Assembly (NCBI RefSeq): GCF_050717515.1
Contig: NZ_JBOITL010000039.1
Coordinates: 124,001-188,000, forward strand
Direction of reading: 5' to 3'
Length of the DNA stretch: 64,000 bases
Source: Clostridium_AD sp050717515
GTDB taxonomy: Bacteria; Bacillota; Clostridia; Clostridiales; Clostridiaceae
The position numbers and the translations under genes were made by a program. Numbering within the stretch: position 1 is the first letter of the stretch; each line of letters starts with the position of its first letter. This document shows, piece after piece, positions 19,105-27,600 of this stretch. The notes below the pieces were generated by a model, which worked only from the letters and a program-made list of their open reading frames with translations, was not told where the DNA came from and made no database searches.

Positions 19105-19539
19105 CTATTTACCGATTTCTAAAGCTTTAGAGAACATATTTTTTATAGCATTCATAGAATTTACATTTGCCTCATACGCTCTTGAAGACGCAATCATATC
19201 CGCCATTTCATTCAAAATATTTACGTTAGGCATAGTAACATACCCTTCTACATCTGCATCTGGATGTGATGGATCATAGACCCGTCTTAAAGGCGAATCA
19301 TCATTTACAAGACCAACACTCTTTACTCCTTTAAAACTATCCTTGTATGTACCAGTAGATTTATCTAATTCCTGTTGAAGATTTTCTTGAAATACGGCTA
19401 TTTTCCTTATATATGGTTGTCCATTTTCTCCCCTAGTTGTAGTTGCATTTGCTATGTTAGATGCAATAGTGTCCATCCTTAGTCTTTCTGCGGTTAACCC
19501 ACTAGAACTTATTCTCATTCCCCTAAAAGCATCATTCAT
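19105..19539 (-). CDS. flgC: FlgC, proximal rod protein
   Basis: Proximal rod subunit. The 144 residues show the rod motif at the N-terminus (MRISSSGLTAERLRMDTIASNIANATTTRG) and the C-terminal partner helix (PNVNILNEMADMIASSRAYEANVNSMN). The GYVTMPNVN sequence is characteristic of FlgC. It begins 2 bases after the flgB stop, so the two rod genes are coupled. Confidence 0.96.
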   Translation of the reverse strand: MNDAFRGMRISSSGLTAERLRMDTIASNIANATTTRGENGQPYIRKIAVFQENLQQELDKSTGTYKDSFKGVKSVGLVNDDSPLRRVYDPSHPDADVEGYVTMPNVNILNEMADMIASSRAYEANVNSMNAIKNMFSKALEIGK

Positions 19540-19541
19540 TA

Positions 19542-19946
19542 CTATCTACCTCCTCCTATAATATAACTTGTAAGTGCAATCTTACTATTAGTTTGCTTTA
19601 CCAGAGCGTTAAACATTAGTGTATTTGCCGCCTGATTGGTCATTTCAAGGTCTATATCCACGTTATTGCCGTCTTGCCTCATACTGGTATTCTCATCTCG
19701 CTTTATTGCAATATCTCCACTTCTACCAGCTGTTTGCATATGTTTCACGTTATCAGTTTTCATTATATTCTCACCCATACTGTCATTTAATGTGTCTTCA
19801 AATGTAACATAGAGTTTCTTATAACCTTTTGTATTAATATTTGCAACGTTGTTTCCTATAACTTTACCTCTAACTGCAGAAGCATCCATACTCTTTTTCA
19901 ACAAGTTATAAGTATTTTCGCTTAACGAGCTTCCAATTATGCCCAC
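19542..19946 (-). CDS. flgB: FlgB, proximal rod protein (GTG start)
   Basis: Proximal rod subunit, first gene of the basal body operon. The likely start is GTG at 19946, because GGGAG lies 9 bases before it; an ATG at 19955 touches that ribosome site and would be too close. The protein then has 134 residues, starting near IGSSLSENTYNLLKKSMDAS, with the rod motif VIGNNVANINTKGYK and the flexible mid region with NVDIDLEMTNQAANTLMFNAL. Confidence 0.94.
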   Translation of the reverse strand: MGIIGSSLSENTYNLLKKSMDASAVRGKVIGNNVANINTKGYKKLYVTFEDTLNDSMGENIMKTDNVKHMQTAGRSGDIAIKRDENTSMRQDGNNVDIDLEMTNQAANTLMFNALVKQTNSKIALTSYIIGGGR

Positions 19947-20069
19947 AATAACCATCTCCCTTTATTTAAGGTTAGACATATAATATGAATTTCCTTCTTT
20001 AAATCTTAAATTTTACTAAAAATAGTTATTTTTTTTATTAACCCTAATAAATTCCACTTTAACAATTTC

Positions 20070-20098
20070 ATTATATACTATTTAATTATCATAGTGAA
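20070..20098 (-). promoter_or_regulatory. Candidate sigmaA promoter of the flgB operon (proximal)
   Basis: On the minus strand, TTCACT (20093-20098) and TATAAT (20070-20075) are 17 bases apart, about 125 bases before flgB. No sigma28-type sequence is seen before this operon, which fits an early-class promoter. The 19947-20404 gap otherwise holds AT-rich DNA, a second candidate promoter and the hag terminator. Confidence 0.5.
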
Positions 20099-20239
20099 GA
20101 TTTTTTGAGACTTTTCATGAATTAAATTAATTCTAAAATTCAAACTGCCCCATTTCAATGTTAAAATGTCTATTTCAATGGTTATGTTTCATTTTAGTAT
20201 TTTTTTAGTGTTTGCTTTTTGTTTACATACTCCTTTTAT

Positions 20240-20267
20240 ATTATACATTATTGTTGTAAATTGTCTA
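20240..20267 (-). promoter_or_regulatory. Candidate sigmaA promoter of the flgB operon (distal)
   Basis: On the minus strand, TAGACA (20262-20267) and TATAAT (20240-20245) are 16 bases apart. This is the second plausible vegetative promoter before flgB, and the sequence alone does not say which is used. Confidence 0.45.
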
Positions 20268-20353
20268 TTAAATTAACAAAATAAGAAAAAAAAATAAATA
20301 ACAAGTCAAATATCTTAATATACGACTTATTATTTATTATAATGTGCCTTATA

Positions 20354-20389
20354 CAAAAGGAGACATGATTTTCATCAAGTCTCCTTTTG
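20354..20389 (-). terminator. Terminator after the short flagellin gene
   Basis: A perfect 11-bp stem (CAAAAGGAGAC / GTCTCCTTTTG) with a 14-base loop starts 16 bases after the flagellin stop codon. T-rich stem ends on both strands suggest it may work in both directions. Confidence 0.8.
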
Positions 20390-20404
20390 CTACTCTTATT
20401 TTTA

Positions 20405-21253
20405 TCAGCTTCTAACATTTTCTAATATTCTTAATGCATCCTGTGGTAACTTGTTTGATTGAGCCATCATGGCATTTCCAGCTTCTATAAGAATATTATA
20501 CTTAGAAAATCCCATCATTTCCTCAGCCATATCTGCATCTCTTATACCGCTTTCAGCAGATTGTATTTTATCTGCTATCTCAATTGTAGAATTATAACTA
20601 CTTTCAAATCTATTCTCTAAGGCTCCAAATTTACTTCTAGCACTGATGATTACACCAAGGGCTTTGTCTACAAGTTCTAGGGACTTATCTATATCATTCA
20701 CATTTACCTTTACCTCAGTCTCAGTCTTAAGTTCTAGCCCTATGGTAGTCAAATTATATTTTGGTATATCAATTTTTTCTCCTACATTAGCACCTGTAGC
20801 CATTTCTATAACCCTTGATCCTTTATTATCATTAGGAACATCATCAGCTAAAAGTTTAACTCCATTAAACTCAGTATTATTTGCCATGTCATCTGCTCCA
20901 GCTAACATTTGGTTTATTTCCTTTTGGATGGTTTCTTTGTCTTCTGGAGTTGTAGCTCCTCCAGCTGCTACTAATAACTCTCTAACTCTTTGGATACTAC
21001 TAGTAATACCCTCAAGACCGCCTTCTGCGGTTTGAATCATACTAATTCCATCTTGTGTATTTCTAGCCGCCATCTGAAGCCCTCTTATCTGCATTCGAAG
21101 TCTCTCACTTTGAGCCATTGCATTAGGATCTTCTTTTGAACTATTTATTTTAATACCGGAAGATAGTCTCCCTAAGGCTCCACTTTGCTTAGTAAGATTC
21201 TTACTGTATGCTCTATATACATTTAAAGAGGCAATATTCTTATTTATTCTCAT
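20405..21253 (-). CDS. hag: Flagellin, short form
   Basis: Filament subunit of 282 residues. The N-terminal D0/D1 region (RINKNIASLNVYRAYSKN, LSSGIKINSSKEDPNAMAQSERLRMQIRGL, GISMIQTAEGGLEGI) and the C-terminal D1/D0 region (ALENRFESSYN, SGIRDADMAEEMMGFSKYNILIEAGNAMMAQSN) are conserved. The central variable part is very short (about 145-185). It has its own sigma28 promoter and terminator, so it is a monocistronic unit. It is one of three flagellins here and diverges most from the major one, so it may be a minor or junction-proximal filament protein. Confidence 0.95.
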   Translation of the reverse strand: MRINKNIASLNVYRAYSKNLTKQSGALGRLSSGIKINSSKEDPNAMAQSERLRMQIRGLQMAARNTQDGISMIQTAEGGLEGITSSIQRVRELLVAAGGATTPEDKETIQKEINQMLAGADDMANNTEFNGVKLLADDVPNDNKGSRVIEMATGANVGEKIDIPKYNLTTIGLELKTETEVKVNVNDIDKSLELVDKALGVIISARSKFGALENRFESSYNSTIEIADKIQSAESGIRDADMAEEMMGFSKYNILIEAGNAMMAQSNKLPQDALRILENVRS

Positions 21254-21297
21254 AAAATCAACTCCATTAAAGTTTTTTATTTACTTTCTATTTTAAT

Positions 21298-21324
21298 ATA
21301 TCGGATATACTGAATTTCACTTTA
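21298..21324 (-). promoter_or_regulatory. Sigma28 promoter of the short flagellin gene
   Basis: On the minus strand, TAAA (21321-21324), a 15-base spacer and TCCGATAT (21298-21305) closely match the flagellar sigma consensus TAAA-N15-GCCGATAA. The expected transcript starts about 38 bases before the ATG. Confidence 0.85.
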
Positions 21325-21400
21325 GGAATTTACATGTATTTTCAACCCTATAAGTTCACAATTTCGTTTATTATAAGTTTTTACTATAACTTAAATAACA

Positions 21401-21742
21401 CTAATATACCATAACATCTAAAGGGAACATACTCAAGCAATTTTCAAAGGAATCCATGGCATCTAGTTCTGATATCCTACCACTCATAAGATTTCTATAT
21501 AGCATATATAGCTTTGTATGAAGGTCTGGATTCAATTGCTTAACTTCAACCATTTTTTCAAATATTTCATCTTCAACAGAACGTTTACTGCCCAAATCAA
21601 AAACACTAGATACATAACTTTGTAATCCCTCAATTTTCATTTTTAAATGAGGCTCAGAACAGAGATGACTTATTTCGCTCAGTTCTTTAATGATTTTCTG
21701 CATTACTTCTACTTTAACTGGAACTCCTTTATTGCTACTCAT
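21401..21742 (-). CDS. Hypothetical helical protein
   Basis: I do not recognise this 113-residue protein. It is soluble, acidic and mostly helical, with the segment VMQKIIKELSEISHLCSEPHLKMKIEGLQSYV and a conserved-looking C-terminus (SFENCLSMFPLDVMVY). The ATG has a strong ribosome site (AAAGGTGA, 6 bases away), so it is probably a real gene. It lies just upstream of the short flagellin. Its upstream DNA shares a 33-base element with the gene at 24700-28944, which suggests co-regulation. Confidence 0.75.
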   Translation of the reverse strand: MSSNKGVPVKVEVMQKIIKELSEISHLCSEPHLKMKIEGLQSYVSSVFDLGSKRSVEDEIFEKMVEVKQLNPDLHTKLYMLYRNLMSGRISELDAMDSFENCLSMFPLDVMVY

Positions 21743-21786
21743 ATAACTTCACCTTTCTTGATTTATAATATTACTTAAGGATATAT

Positions 21787-21819
21787 TTAATACTTCGTTT
21801 AAAAAGTTAATAACTTTAG
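21787..21819 (-). promoter_or_regulatory. Shared upstream element, copy 1
   Basis: On the minus strand TAAAGTTATTA, a short variable stretch, then TTTAAACGAAGTATTAA lies about 45 bases before the hypothetical gene. A near-identical element occurs at 29010-29042 before the 1414-residue protein. It may be a promoter of an alternative sigma factor or an operator; no consensus was recognised. Confidence 0.5.
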
Positions 21820-21968
21820 TCTAATGTTTATTTATGGATAAATTCTGTAGATAGATTTTAGGTATCCTATTTATATGCGCTTAAATTGCTTCGCAATTTG
21901 GTTGAGAATGGAGAGAAGATTTATTAGATATTCAAATGGCGCTTATACCTTGATTTTGGAAATAGGTA

Positions 21969-21995
21969 TAAAGTATAGTCATAATTGGTCGATAA
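21969..21995 (+). promoter_or_regulatory. Sigma28-type promoter of the Ig-like secreted protein
   Basis: On the plus strand, TAAA (21969-21972), a 15-base spacer and GTCGATAA (21988-21995) match the flagellar sigma consensus at all but one -10 position. The transcript leader would be about 140 bases. The rest of the 21743-22144 gap contains an AT-rich tract and a leader hairpin. Confidence 0.75.
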
Positions 21996-22042
21996 TGGGT
22001 ATATATATATAATTTTCTATACAGTTAAAAGATTTTGTTTGA

Positions 22043-22081
22043 AATTCTGGGAGGGAGAATAAAAAGCATCCACCCAGAATT
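22043..22081 (+). other. Hairpin in the leader of the Ig-like protein gene
   Basis: AATTCTGGG and CCCAGAATT form a 9-bp stem around a 21-base purine-rich loop, in the untranslated leader. There is no T-run, so it is not a standard terminator. It could stabilise the transcript or regulate translation. Confidence 0.45.
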
Positions 22082-22144
22082 GAAATAAATGGGGGCCTAA
22101 GGGTTTCTGAATTCACTATAAAATATTAATGGGAGATGGAATTA

Positions 22145-23650
22145 ATGAAAAAGTTTTTATCAAAGGTACTAAGTGTAATAGTAGTTGCATCAATGGTTTT
22201 ACCGGCTAGGGGAGAGGTTTTTGCGGCGGGAAAGATTAATTTCAAGGCAGATGTTACTAATAATGCCGGAATGCCAGATACGGTAAAGGTTACTGGTTTA
22301 TTGGTGGGAGATATAGTTAACGTATATTCAAATTCATCATCATCTCCAACCCTCAAATCTTACGCAAACAAAGGCGAAGGAATAGGGAAAGCAACAGCAA
22401 AATTAGACAAAGGAGCAAAAGGAGAAAAAGGCTCAACAAAAGCATCAGCAATAGTAAGCGCTCAATTTCCAGTAATATCAAACGGTGTCTTTTCTGAAGA
22501 GCAGCCAGGATACATATTGGTAACAGTAACAAGAAAGGGTTTGACTGAAAGTCTTCCACTAATAGTAGATTATCCTATAGAAACACGAACTCCGACACCT
22601 GCAGTTGCTAATGTCACCGTTGCAAATAATGCAGGAATGGCAGACACAGTAACACTAACAGATTTAAAAGTAGGGGATATAGTTAAAGTATACGCAAATT
22701 CAGCAGTAGTAGCCGAAGAAGCATCAGAATCAGTAGCTCCAATGGTAACAACTACGGGGGAAACATCAATAATAAATCAACTTAATAGTGAGATGACTAA
22801 CGCAGACAAAAAGCTTAACTACGTAAACGCATTTAGTAATAACTATTATAAGACCGCAACTATAAATTTTAAAAATGCTATAGATGCAGCTACTGCGCAT
22901 TCAAAACTGATAAACGATATATACGCTATAACCGATATAACCGTTATAAACGATAAGTTAACCTTAATAAATTTACCCCTACATCAAAACCACCGAATAT
23001 CAAAAATGCAATTTGGTCAAACACCTGAAAATTACCAAAACCAAATTGCATCAGCTGGACTAAGTATACTTGCTAAAGCTACAACTGATTTTGAAGGTGA
23101 ATTTCTTAAAGCACCAATCGGAACTGCAACAGCAAATGCAACTAAAAAAGTAAAAGGTGCAACAGCAACACCAGGAGCAACAGCAACAGTAAGTATTCCA
23201 GACCTTGGAAGCAAGGGCGTATCCATATTTATAACAGTAACAAACAAGGGATCTCTTGAAAGTTTTAAAAGTTCTGAAATAAACTCTGTTGCAGAAATTC
23301 AACATCCATTACCAAATTCAATGGTAACTATTGTAAACAACGCAGGATTACCCGACACAGTAACGGTTGAAGGTTTAGATTTAGGTGTAGGAGATATAGT
23401 TAGCGTATACAAAGGCACCATCGACAACTATCAATTTATACAAAAAGCAACAGCAAAAGCAAATAAAAAAGTAAAAGGATCAACAGCAACACCAGGAGCA
23501 ACAGCAACTGTAAGTATTCCACAACTTGGTGGAGATGGAGGAACCATAACTATAACAGTAACAAGAAAGGCTTTAGTCGAAAGTAAGCATTCTAACCCAA
23601 TATATTTTAAAGGAGAAGGACAAACGCAACCACCTTCACCTTTAAACTAA
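22145..23650 (+). CDS. Secreted Ig-like repeat protein
   Basis: Exported protein of 501 residues from the ATG at 22145, which has GGAG 9 bases upstream. The N-terminal signal peptide (MKKFLSKVLSVIVVASMVLP..EVFAAG) is followed by three related beta-rich modules. Each begins N-NAG(M/L)xDTV, then VGD(I)VxVY, and closes with I-(V/I)TVTRK or ITVTNK plus a Glu-Ser pair. The second module is split by about 110 helical residues (INQLNSEMTNADKKLNYVNAF onward). No sortase or S-layer anchor is visible. It is the only convincing plus-strand gene and has its own sigma28-type promoter. Function unknown; a filament- or surface-associated role is inferred. Confidence 0.85.
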   Translation: MKKFLSKVLSVIVVASMVLPARGEVFAAGKINFKADVTNNAGMPDTVKVTGLLVGDIVNVYSNSSSSPTLKSYANKGEGIGKATAKLDKGAKGEKGSTKASAIVSAQFPVISNGVFSEEQPGYILVTVTRKGLTESLPLIVDYPIETRTPTPAVANVTVANNAGMADTVTLTDLKVGDIVKVYANSAVVAEEASESVAPMVTTTGETSIINQLNSEMTNADKKLNYVNAFSNNYYKTATINFKNAIDAATAHSKLINDIYAITDITVINDKLTLINLPLHQNHRISKMQFGQTPENYQNQIASAGLSILAKATTDFEGEFLKAPIGTATANATKKVKGATATPGATATVSIPDLGSKGVSIFITVTNKGSLESFKSSEINSVAEIQHPLPNSMVTIVNNAGLPDTVTVEGLDLGVGDIVSVYKGTIDNYQFIQKATAKANKKVKGSTATPGATATVSIPQLGGDGGTITITVTRKALVESKHSNPIYFKGEGQTQPPSPLN

Positions 23651-23664
23651 AAGCGCTCTCAAAG

Positions 23665-23683
23665 GTGCCTGTCACTTGGGTGA
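23665..23683 (+). repeat. REP-like repeat GTGCCTGTCAC, TTGG type
   Basis: Copy of the dispersed motif GTGCCTGTCACTTGGGTGA, 14 bases after a stop codon. Related copies lie at 24004, 24295, 29049, 30150, 30797, 34543 and 35973. Confidence 0.8.
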
Positions 23684-23700
23684 AAAAGGAAAACCAAAAG

Positions 23701-23739
23701 ACAAGTCATCATGCCGAAAGGTGTGGTGGCTTGTTTTTT
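23701..23739 (+). terminator. Terminator with a GAAA tetraloop after the Ig-like gene
   Basis: ACAAGTCATCATGCC and GGTGTGGTGGCTTGT pair over all 15 positions if G-U wobbles are allowed, closed by GAAA and followed by TTTTT. It ends the plus-strand gene at 23650. The same hairpin recurs at 24041-24080 and 24341-24380 with no gene in front. Confidence 0.8.
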
Positions 23740-23798
23740 AATTTTCGGACAGTCCGGGGTCTGGTGAAGGCTTGCAGACGTTTATTAACAATATACTT

Positions 23799-23974
23799 CT
23801 AAAACTTTTTTTCATTCTGTCCTATTTCCACCTGAACTTCCTCTATTTTACCTACCAGTCCTTTATTTTTTCTAAAATCAAAAATCAAAAGATAACCCTC
23901 ATCTAATCCGTACTGCTCCAAATACCTTCCTAGCTGAATAAGCCCTTTTTTATGGTACGCTTCTCCATACCATA
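23799..23974 (-). pseudogene. C-terminal remnant of a PD-(D/E)XK nuclease / AAA-ATPase-like protein
   Basis: An open reading stretch of about 58 codons without a start reads GMEKRTIKKGLIQLG, RYLEQYGLDEGYLLIFDFRKNK, then GKIEEVQVEIGQNEKKF and a stop. This resembles the C-terminal end of the widespread AAA-ATPase-like / PD-(D/E)XK family, where Q-Y-L-GL-EGYL-IF-FRKNK is typical. Its 5' end is cut by the AGCAAGCTCGCTTCGCTC repeat at 23980-23998. Confidence 0.65.
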
Positions 23975-24000
23975 TTTTTTAGCAAGCTCGCTTCGCTCAC

Positions 24001-24575
24001 AAAGCTGCCTGTCACTTGGGCAAAAAAGGAAAACTAAAAGACAAGTCATCATGCCAAAAGGTGTGGTTGCTTGTTTTTTTCCTAGAAGCAAGTTCAATCA
24101 TTTTATTCCATCGCTCGTTTACCTGTGATTTAGTATTTTGTGTCGAAAAATGTAACAAAATAGAGTGTTAAGTTTGTCCATATAATATGCATACTATATC
24201 TTAAAATTGGAAATATAATTCAAATTTATTTAGCAAGCTCAGGCAAGCCTTTACAAGTACCCCAGGGGTGTAGCAAGCTCGCTTCGCTCTCAATGGTGCC
24301 TGTCACTTGGGTTAAAAAGGAAAACCAGAAAACCAAAAGACAAGTCATCATTCCGAAAGGTGTGGTGGCTTGTTTTTTTCTTAGAAAAAAGTCACTCATT
24401 TTATTCCATCGCTCGTTTACCTGTGATTTAGTATTTTGTGTCGAAAAATGTAACAAAAGCGAGCGTTAAGTTGGTCCATATAATGTGTATACTATATCTT
24501 AAAATTGAATATAATTCAATTTTTTTTAGCAAGCTCAGGCAAATCTTCGCAAGTACCCCTGGGGTGTAAATTTTG
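24001..24575 (+). repeat. Tandem duplication of a ~290-bp composite repeat
   Basis: Two copies (about 24001-24288 and 24293-24575), visibly around 90% alike. Each consists of the CTGTCACTTGGG motif, the GNRA-type hairpin with a T-run, a 150-base AT-rich stretch containing TGTCGAA (24141-24147, 24439-24445), then AGCAAGCTCAGGCAA and a CCCC(A/T)GGGGTG palindrome. There is no coding capacity. This fills most of the 23651-24699 gap. Confidence 0.8.
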
Positions 24576-24589
24576 GAAATTCATAAAAT

Positions 24590-24630
24590 AATCACTATAG
24601 CAACTTAAAATCTAAGTTACTATAGTGATT
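24590..24630 (-). terminator. Terminator after the 1414-residue surface protein
   Basis: AATCACTATAGTAACTTA and TAAGTTGCTATAGTGATT (minus strand) form an 18-bp stem with one G-T wobble and a 5-base loop, followed by an AT-rich tail. It lies 70 bases after the stop codon. Confidence 0.75.
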
Positions 24631-24699
24631 AATTTTTTAGTTATGCACAACCTTCTGGTGGTCTTTGGTAGCAAAGCTAGCTTTCATTGTAATCTTTAG

Positions 24700-27600
24700 T
24701 TATTTTGTTGTGAATTCTCTCCATTCAACTGGTGAGTAATTATATTTATCATCTTTCAATACTATATAAACATTGTATTTTGTTTTTGGTGTTAATCCAG
24801 TTATAGGTATAGCTAATAATTCATCTTTTATAAGAGTCTTTTCATCTCTTGATATAACTAAATTATTATCTAAATTTCCATAATTTAATAATAGTTTTTC
24901 ATCTGGCACCTCAGAATCTGCCGGTAACACTACATAGTAGGCGGTGGCAGCTTCTTTTGCTTGAATATTTAAATTGGCTAAACTTCCAACCACATCCACA
25001 TCCACGTTGGGGTACTTCCATTCAAACCTTGGAGCATCTACATCCAAGTCAGATGTTAATATGCTTGTAACTCCCCCTAATGAATTTAAAAAATATAAAA
25101 ATTTGCTTTTTAAACTCTTAAAAGTAGCTGTTATATTCTTCTGACTCTCCTTTTTAGTATCTAGTGTATTGTTTATAATTTTATTCGCACTAGGTAGGTA
25201 AGAAATTAAACTGTTCATTTTGGTCAAGGTATCTTTATTTGTAATAATACTTGTATCCGTACTTGCCAATTTCTCATTTACTTCATAAACCAAGTTAATT
25301 AGTTCATCAGTCTTCAACATAATATTAACATAATATGCCGGTGAAACATTGCCTGCATTATCTACTACTACAATAGTATAATTTGGTTCTATACTATCTA
25401 AAGCAGCTTCTAAGCCCGTTGTATCTATTTTATAGGAAGTTTTATTTTGTACCTTAATAACTTTTCCATTTCCAGCTTTCACTGAATTCTCAAGTTGTTT
25501 TATGGTAATTATACTATCATAATCCTTTACAATAAATACTCTTGCCTCTTCAGATTCACCTGGCATATTTGGATTTTCTGAAGTTTTAACTATAATTGAT
25601 TCTCCTACTTTTACAACTATATTTGATAAAAGAGCTAATGTGGAGCTTTGGTTATCCACTATAATGCTGTCATTTGTATCTCTTAAAGACGCTCCTCCTT
25701 CTGAGGAAGCTCCCACACCATTAACTATAAATAACTTGTACTTTTTATCTATATAGCTTAACCCATCCTCCATGCCCAAAGGAGCTTTAATAATTTTACT
25801 AAATCCATCTCCAACTAATTTTGTAACATCTTTATTTTGTAGTGCCAGAGCTTTAAATGGATCATAGGGATTACTCCCGCTAGGATCATTCCACGTACTT
25901 AACCCTATCCATTCTTTCTTATCCTTATCTTCCCATTTCCACCCTTTTACTTGCGGAAGATTTTCTAGGGGTATAAGCCATGCAGTTTCCCCTAGAGCAG
26001 GTGCAGTGGTTAATGTAATTTCAGTTCCTGCCTTTACCCTTTGTTCAAGCATAATTGGTTTTTTAGGTAATATTTCTTCTTTAATAGTTACTATAGAAGG
26101 AGTATCACTAGATACCTTTCCATACACTTTTGGAACTCTTCCATAAGTATCAGGAGTTCCAAGGCCCGAATACTCAGTCGCTATATACACATCATAATTC
26201 CCGGCTTTGATCAAAGTTTTTTTACTATCTAATTTACGAAGTTCCAATTTTTCACCAATTAATTTATTATACAATTGTGTTCCGTCCCAAGCATTAGCAC
26301 TCATTCCATTTAAATTGTCCATTGCTCCAAAATTCTTCATATCTAATACTACTTTAGAAGGCACAATATAAATATATTGATCTAAAGGGCTATTCTTAAC
26401 TGAAGGTGTCCAATTGCTAATTGTAAAATCTCTTACATCTACCCCTAAATTGGCATTATCATTATCTTTAGCCGCATTATCTTTTATAAGGGGTGCTTCT
26501 ACTTGTTTGACCTCCGTTGGTGCACTTTCCGCTCTTCCCAATCTAGTTATAGTAATCCATATGCTTTTTCCATATGCATCTAAATCTAACTTTTGGGTTA
26601 ATGCGATTTTATCTCTAGTTACCTTAGCTTCTCCTAATTTATATTTACATGATTCATCACTATATATTCTTACTAGTTCTCCCTCTTGTATTTTCCTAGA
26701 ATCATAGCTGATGCCTGTTTCAATGCCTATTACCTCAACTGAATCATTTTTACCATTATTATTATAAATGGATATCTTATTAGTATCGTTTAGCATTTCT
26801 GAAGGCAATACTAAATCTAAAGTTATAGTTTTGTTATACCCAATTGCACTACCCTTATAAGTCCTAATTCCATCTTTTACTGTAACCTTTTCCGTATCCC
26901 AAATTACCACAAGCTGCTTCATAATATTGTCACCCATTATAGCAGCTACTTTTTCTGGCAGATATTTCTTCTCAATAAATTTAATATCTTCATTAACATC
27001 ACTAAAGTCTACAACTAATTTTAAGCTATCCATATTCAAAACATTTTCTGTTGTGTTTTTTCCACCAATTTCTTCTGGCTTTACATCTATACTACCATTG
27101 AGGGCAACTCTAAAAAGTTTTCCTTTAGTTGTGTTGTAATATATATATCCTGCAACAATATTAATATATCCTACTGAATCCTCCGTGAGCTTAATTTTTT
27201 CTCCACTTCCATCAGTTTTAACCTTGTATAATTTGCTACCATCATCATAATTACTATAATAAAGCCAGTCATCAAGTACATTTATATGGAATCCTTTGTT
27301 TATTTCTGATGCCTTACCCTTAATTTCTACTACACCACCAGTACCATCTTTTTTAACCTTGCTTATAGTTCCATTCCCTGAACAATAATAAACCCAATCT
27401 CCAAATACTTGCAGGCTAGTTGCATATTCATCACTTAGTTTACCTCTATAAGTTCCTTCTTTGTTTATTACATAAGGCTTATGTCCATCAGCATGATTAA
27501 TATAATAAATCCAATCTCCATCAATGTTAATATAAGCAACCTCACCCACTTGTGAATTACTGCTGTTATTATCAGCTATAACTTTACTACCATGATTAAG

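Noticed and set aside
20150..20185. Direct repeat TATTTCAATG as an operator before flgB
   Set aside because: Only two short AT-rich copies, without symmetry or a known matching regulator.
22043..22081. Transcription terminator in the leader of the Ig-like gene
   Set aside because: The stem has no T-run and would block its own gene; it is left as an unassigned leader hairpin.
23665..23739. Riboswitch or c-di-GMP aptamer
   Set aside because: The sequence lies after a stop codon, lacks the conserved aptamer motifs I know, and the hairpin with T-run is explained as a terminator.
24139..24447. Spo0A boxes (TGTCGAA) at 24141 and 24439
   Set aside because: Both are exact matches but lie in copies of one duplicated repeat with no gene start nearby; a single 7-base motif is not enough evidence.
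24226..24456. A 76-codon minus-strand frame in the duplicated repeat
   Set aside because: It is built from repeat and hairpin sequence and is not open in the other copy of the duplication.
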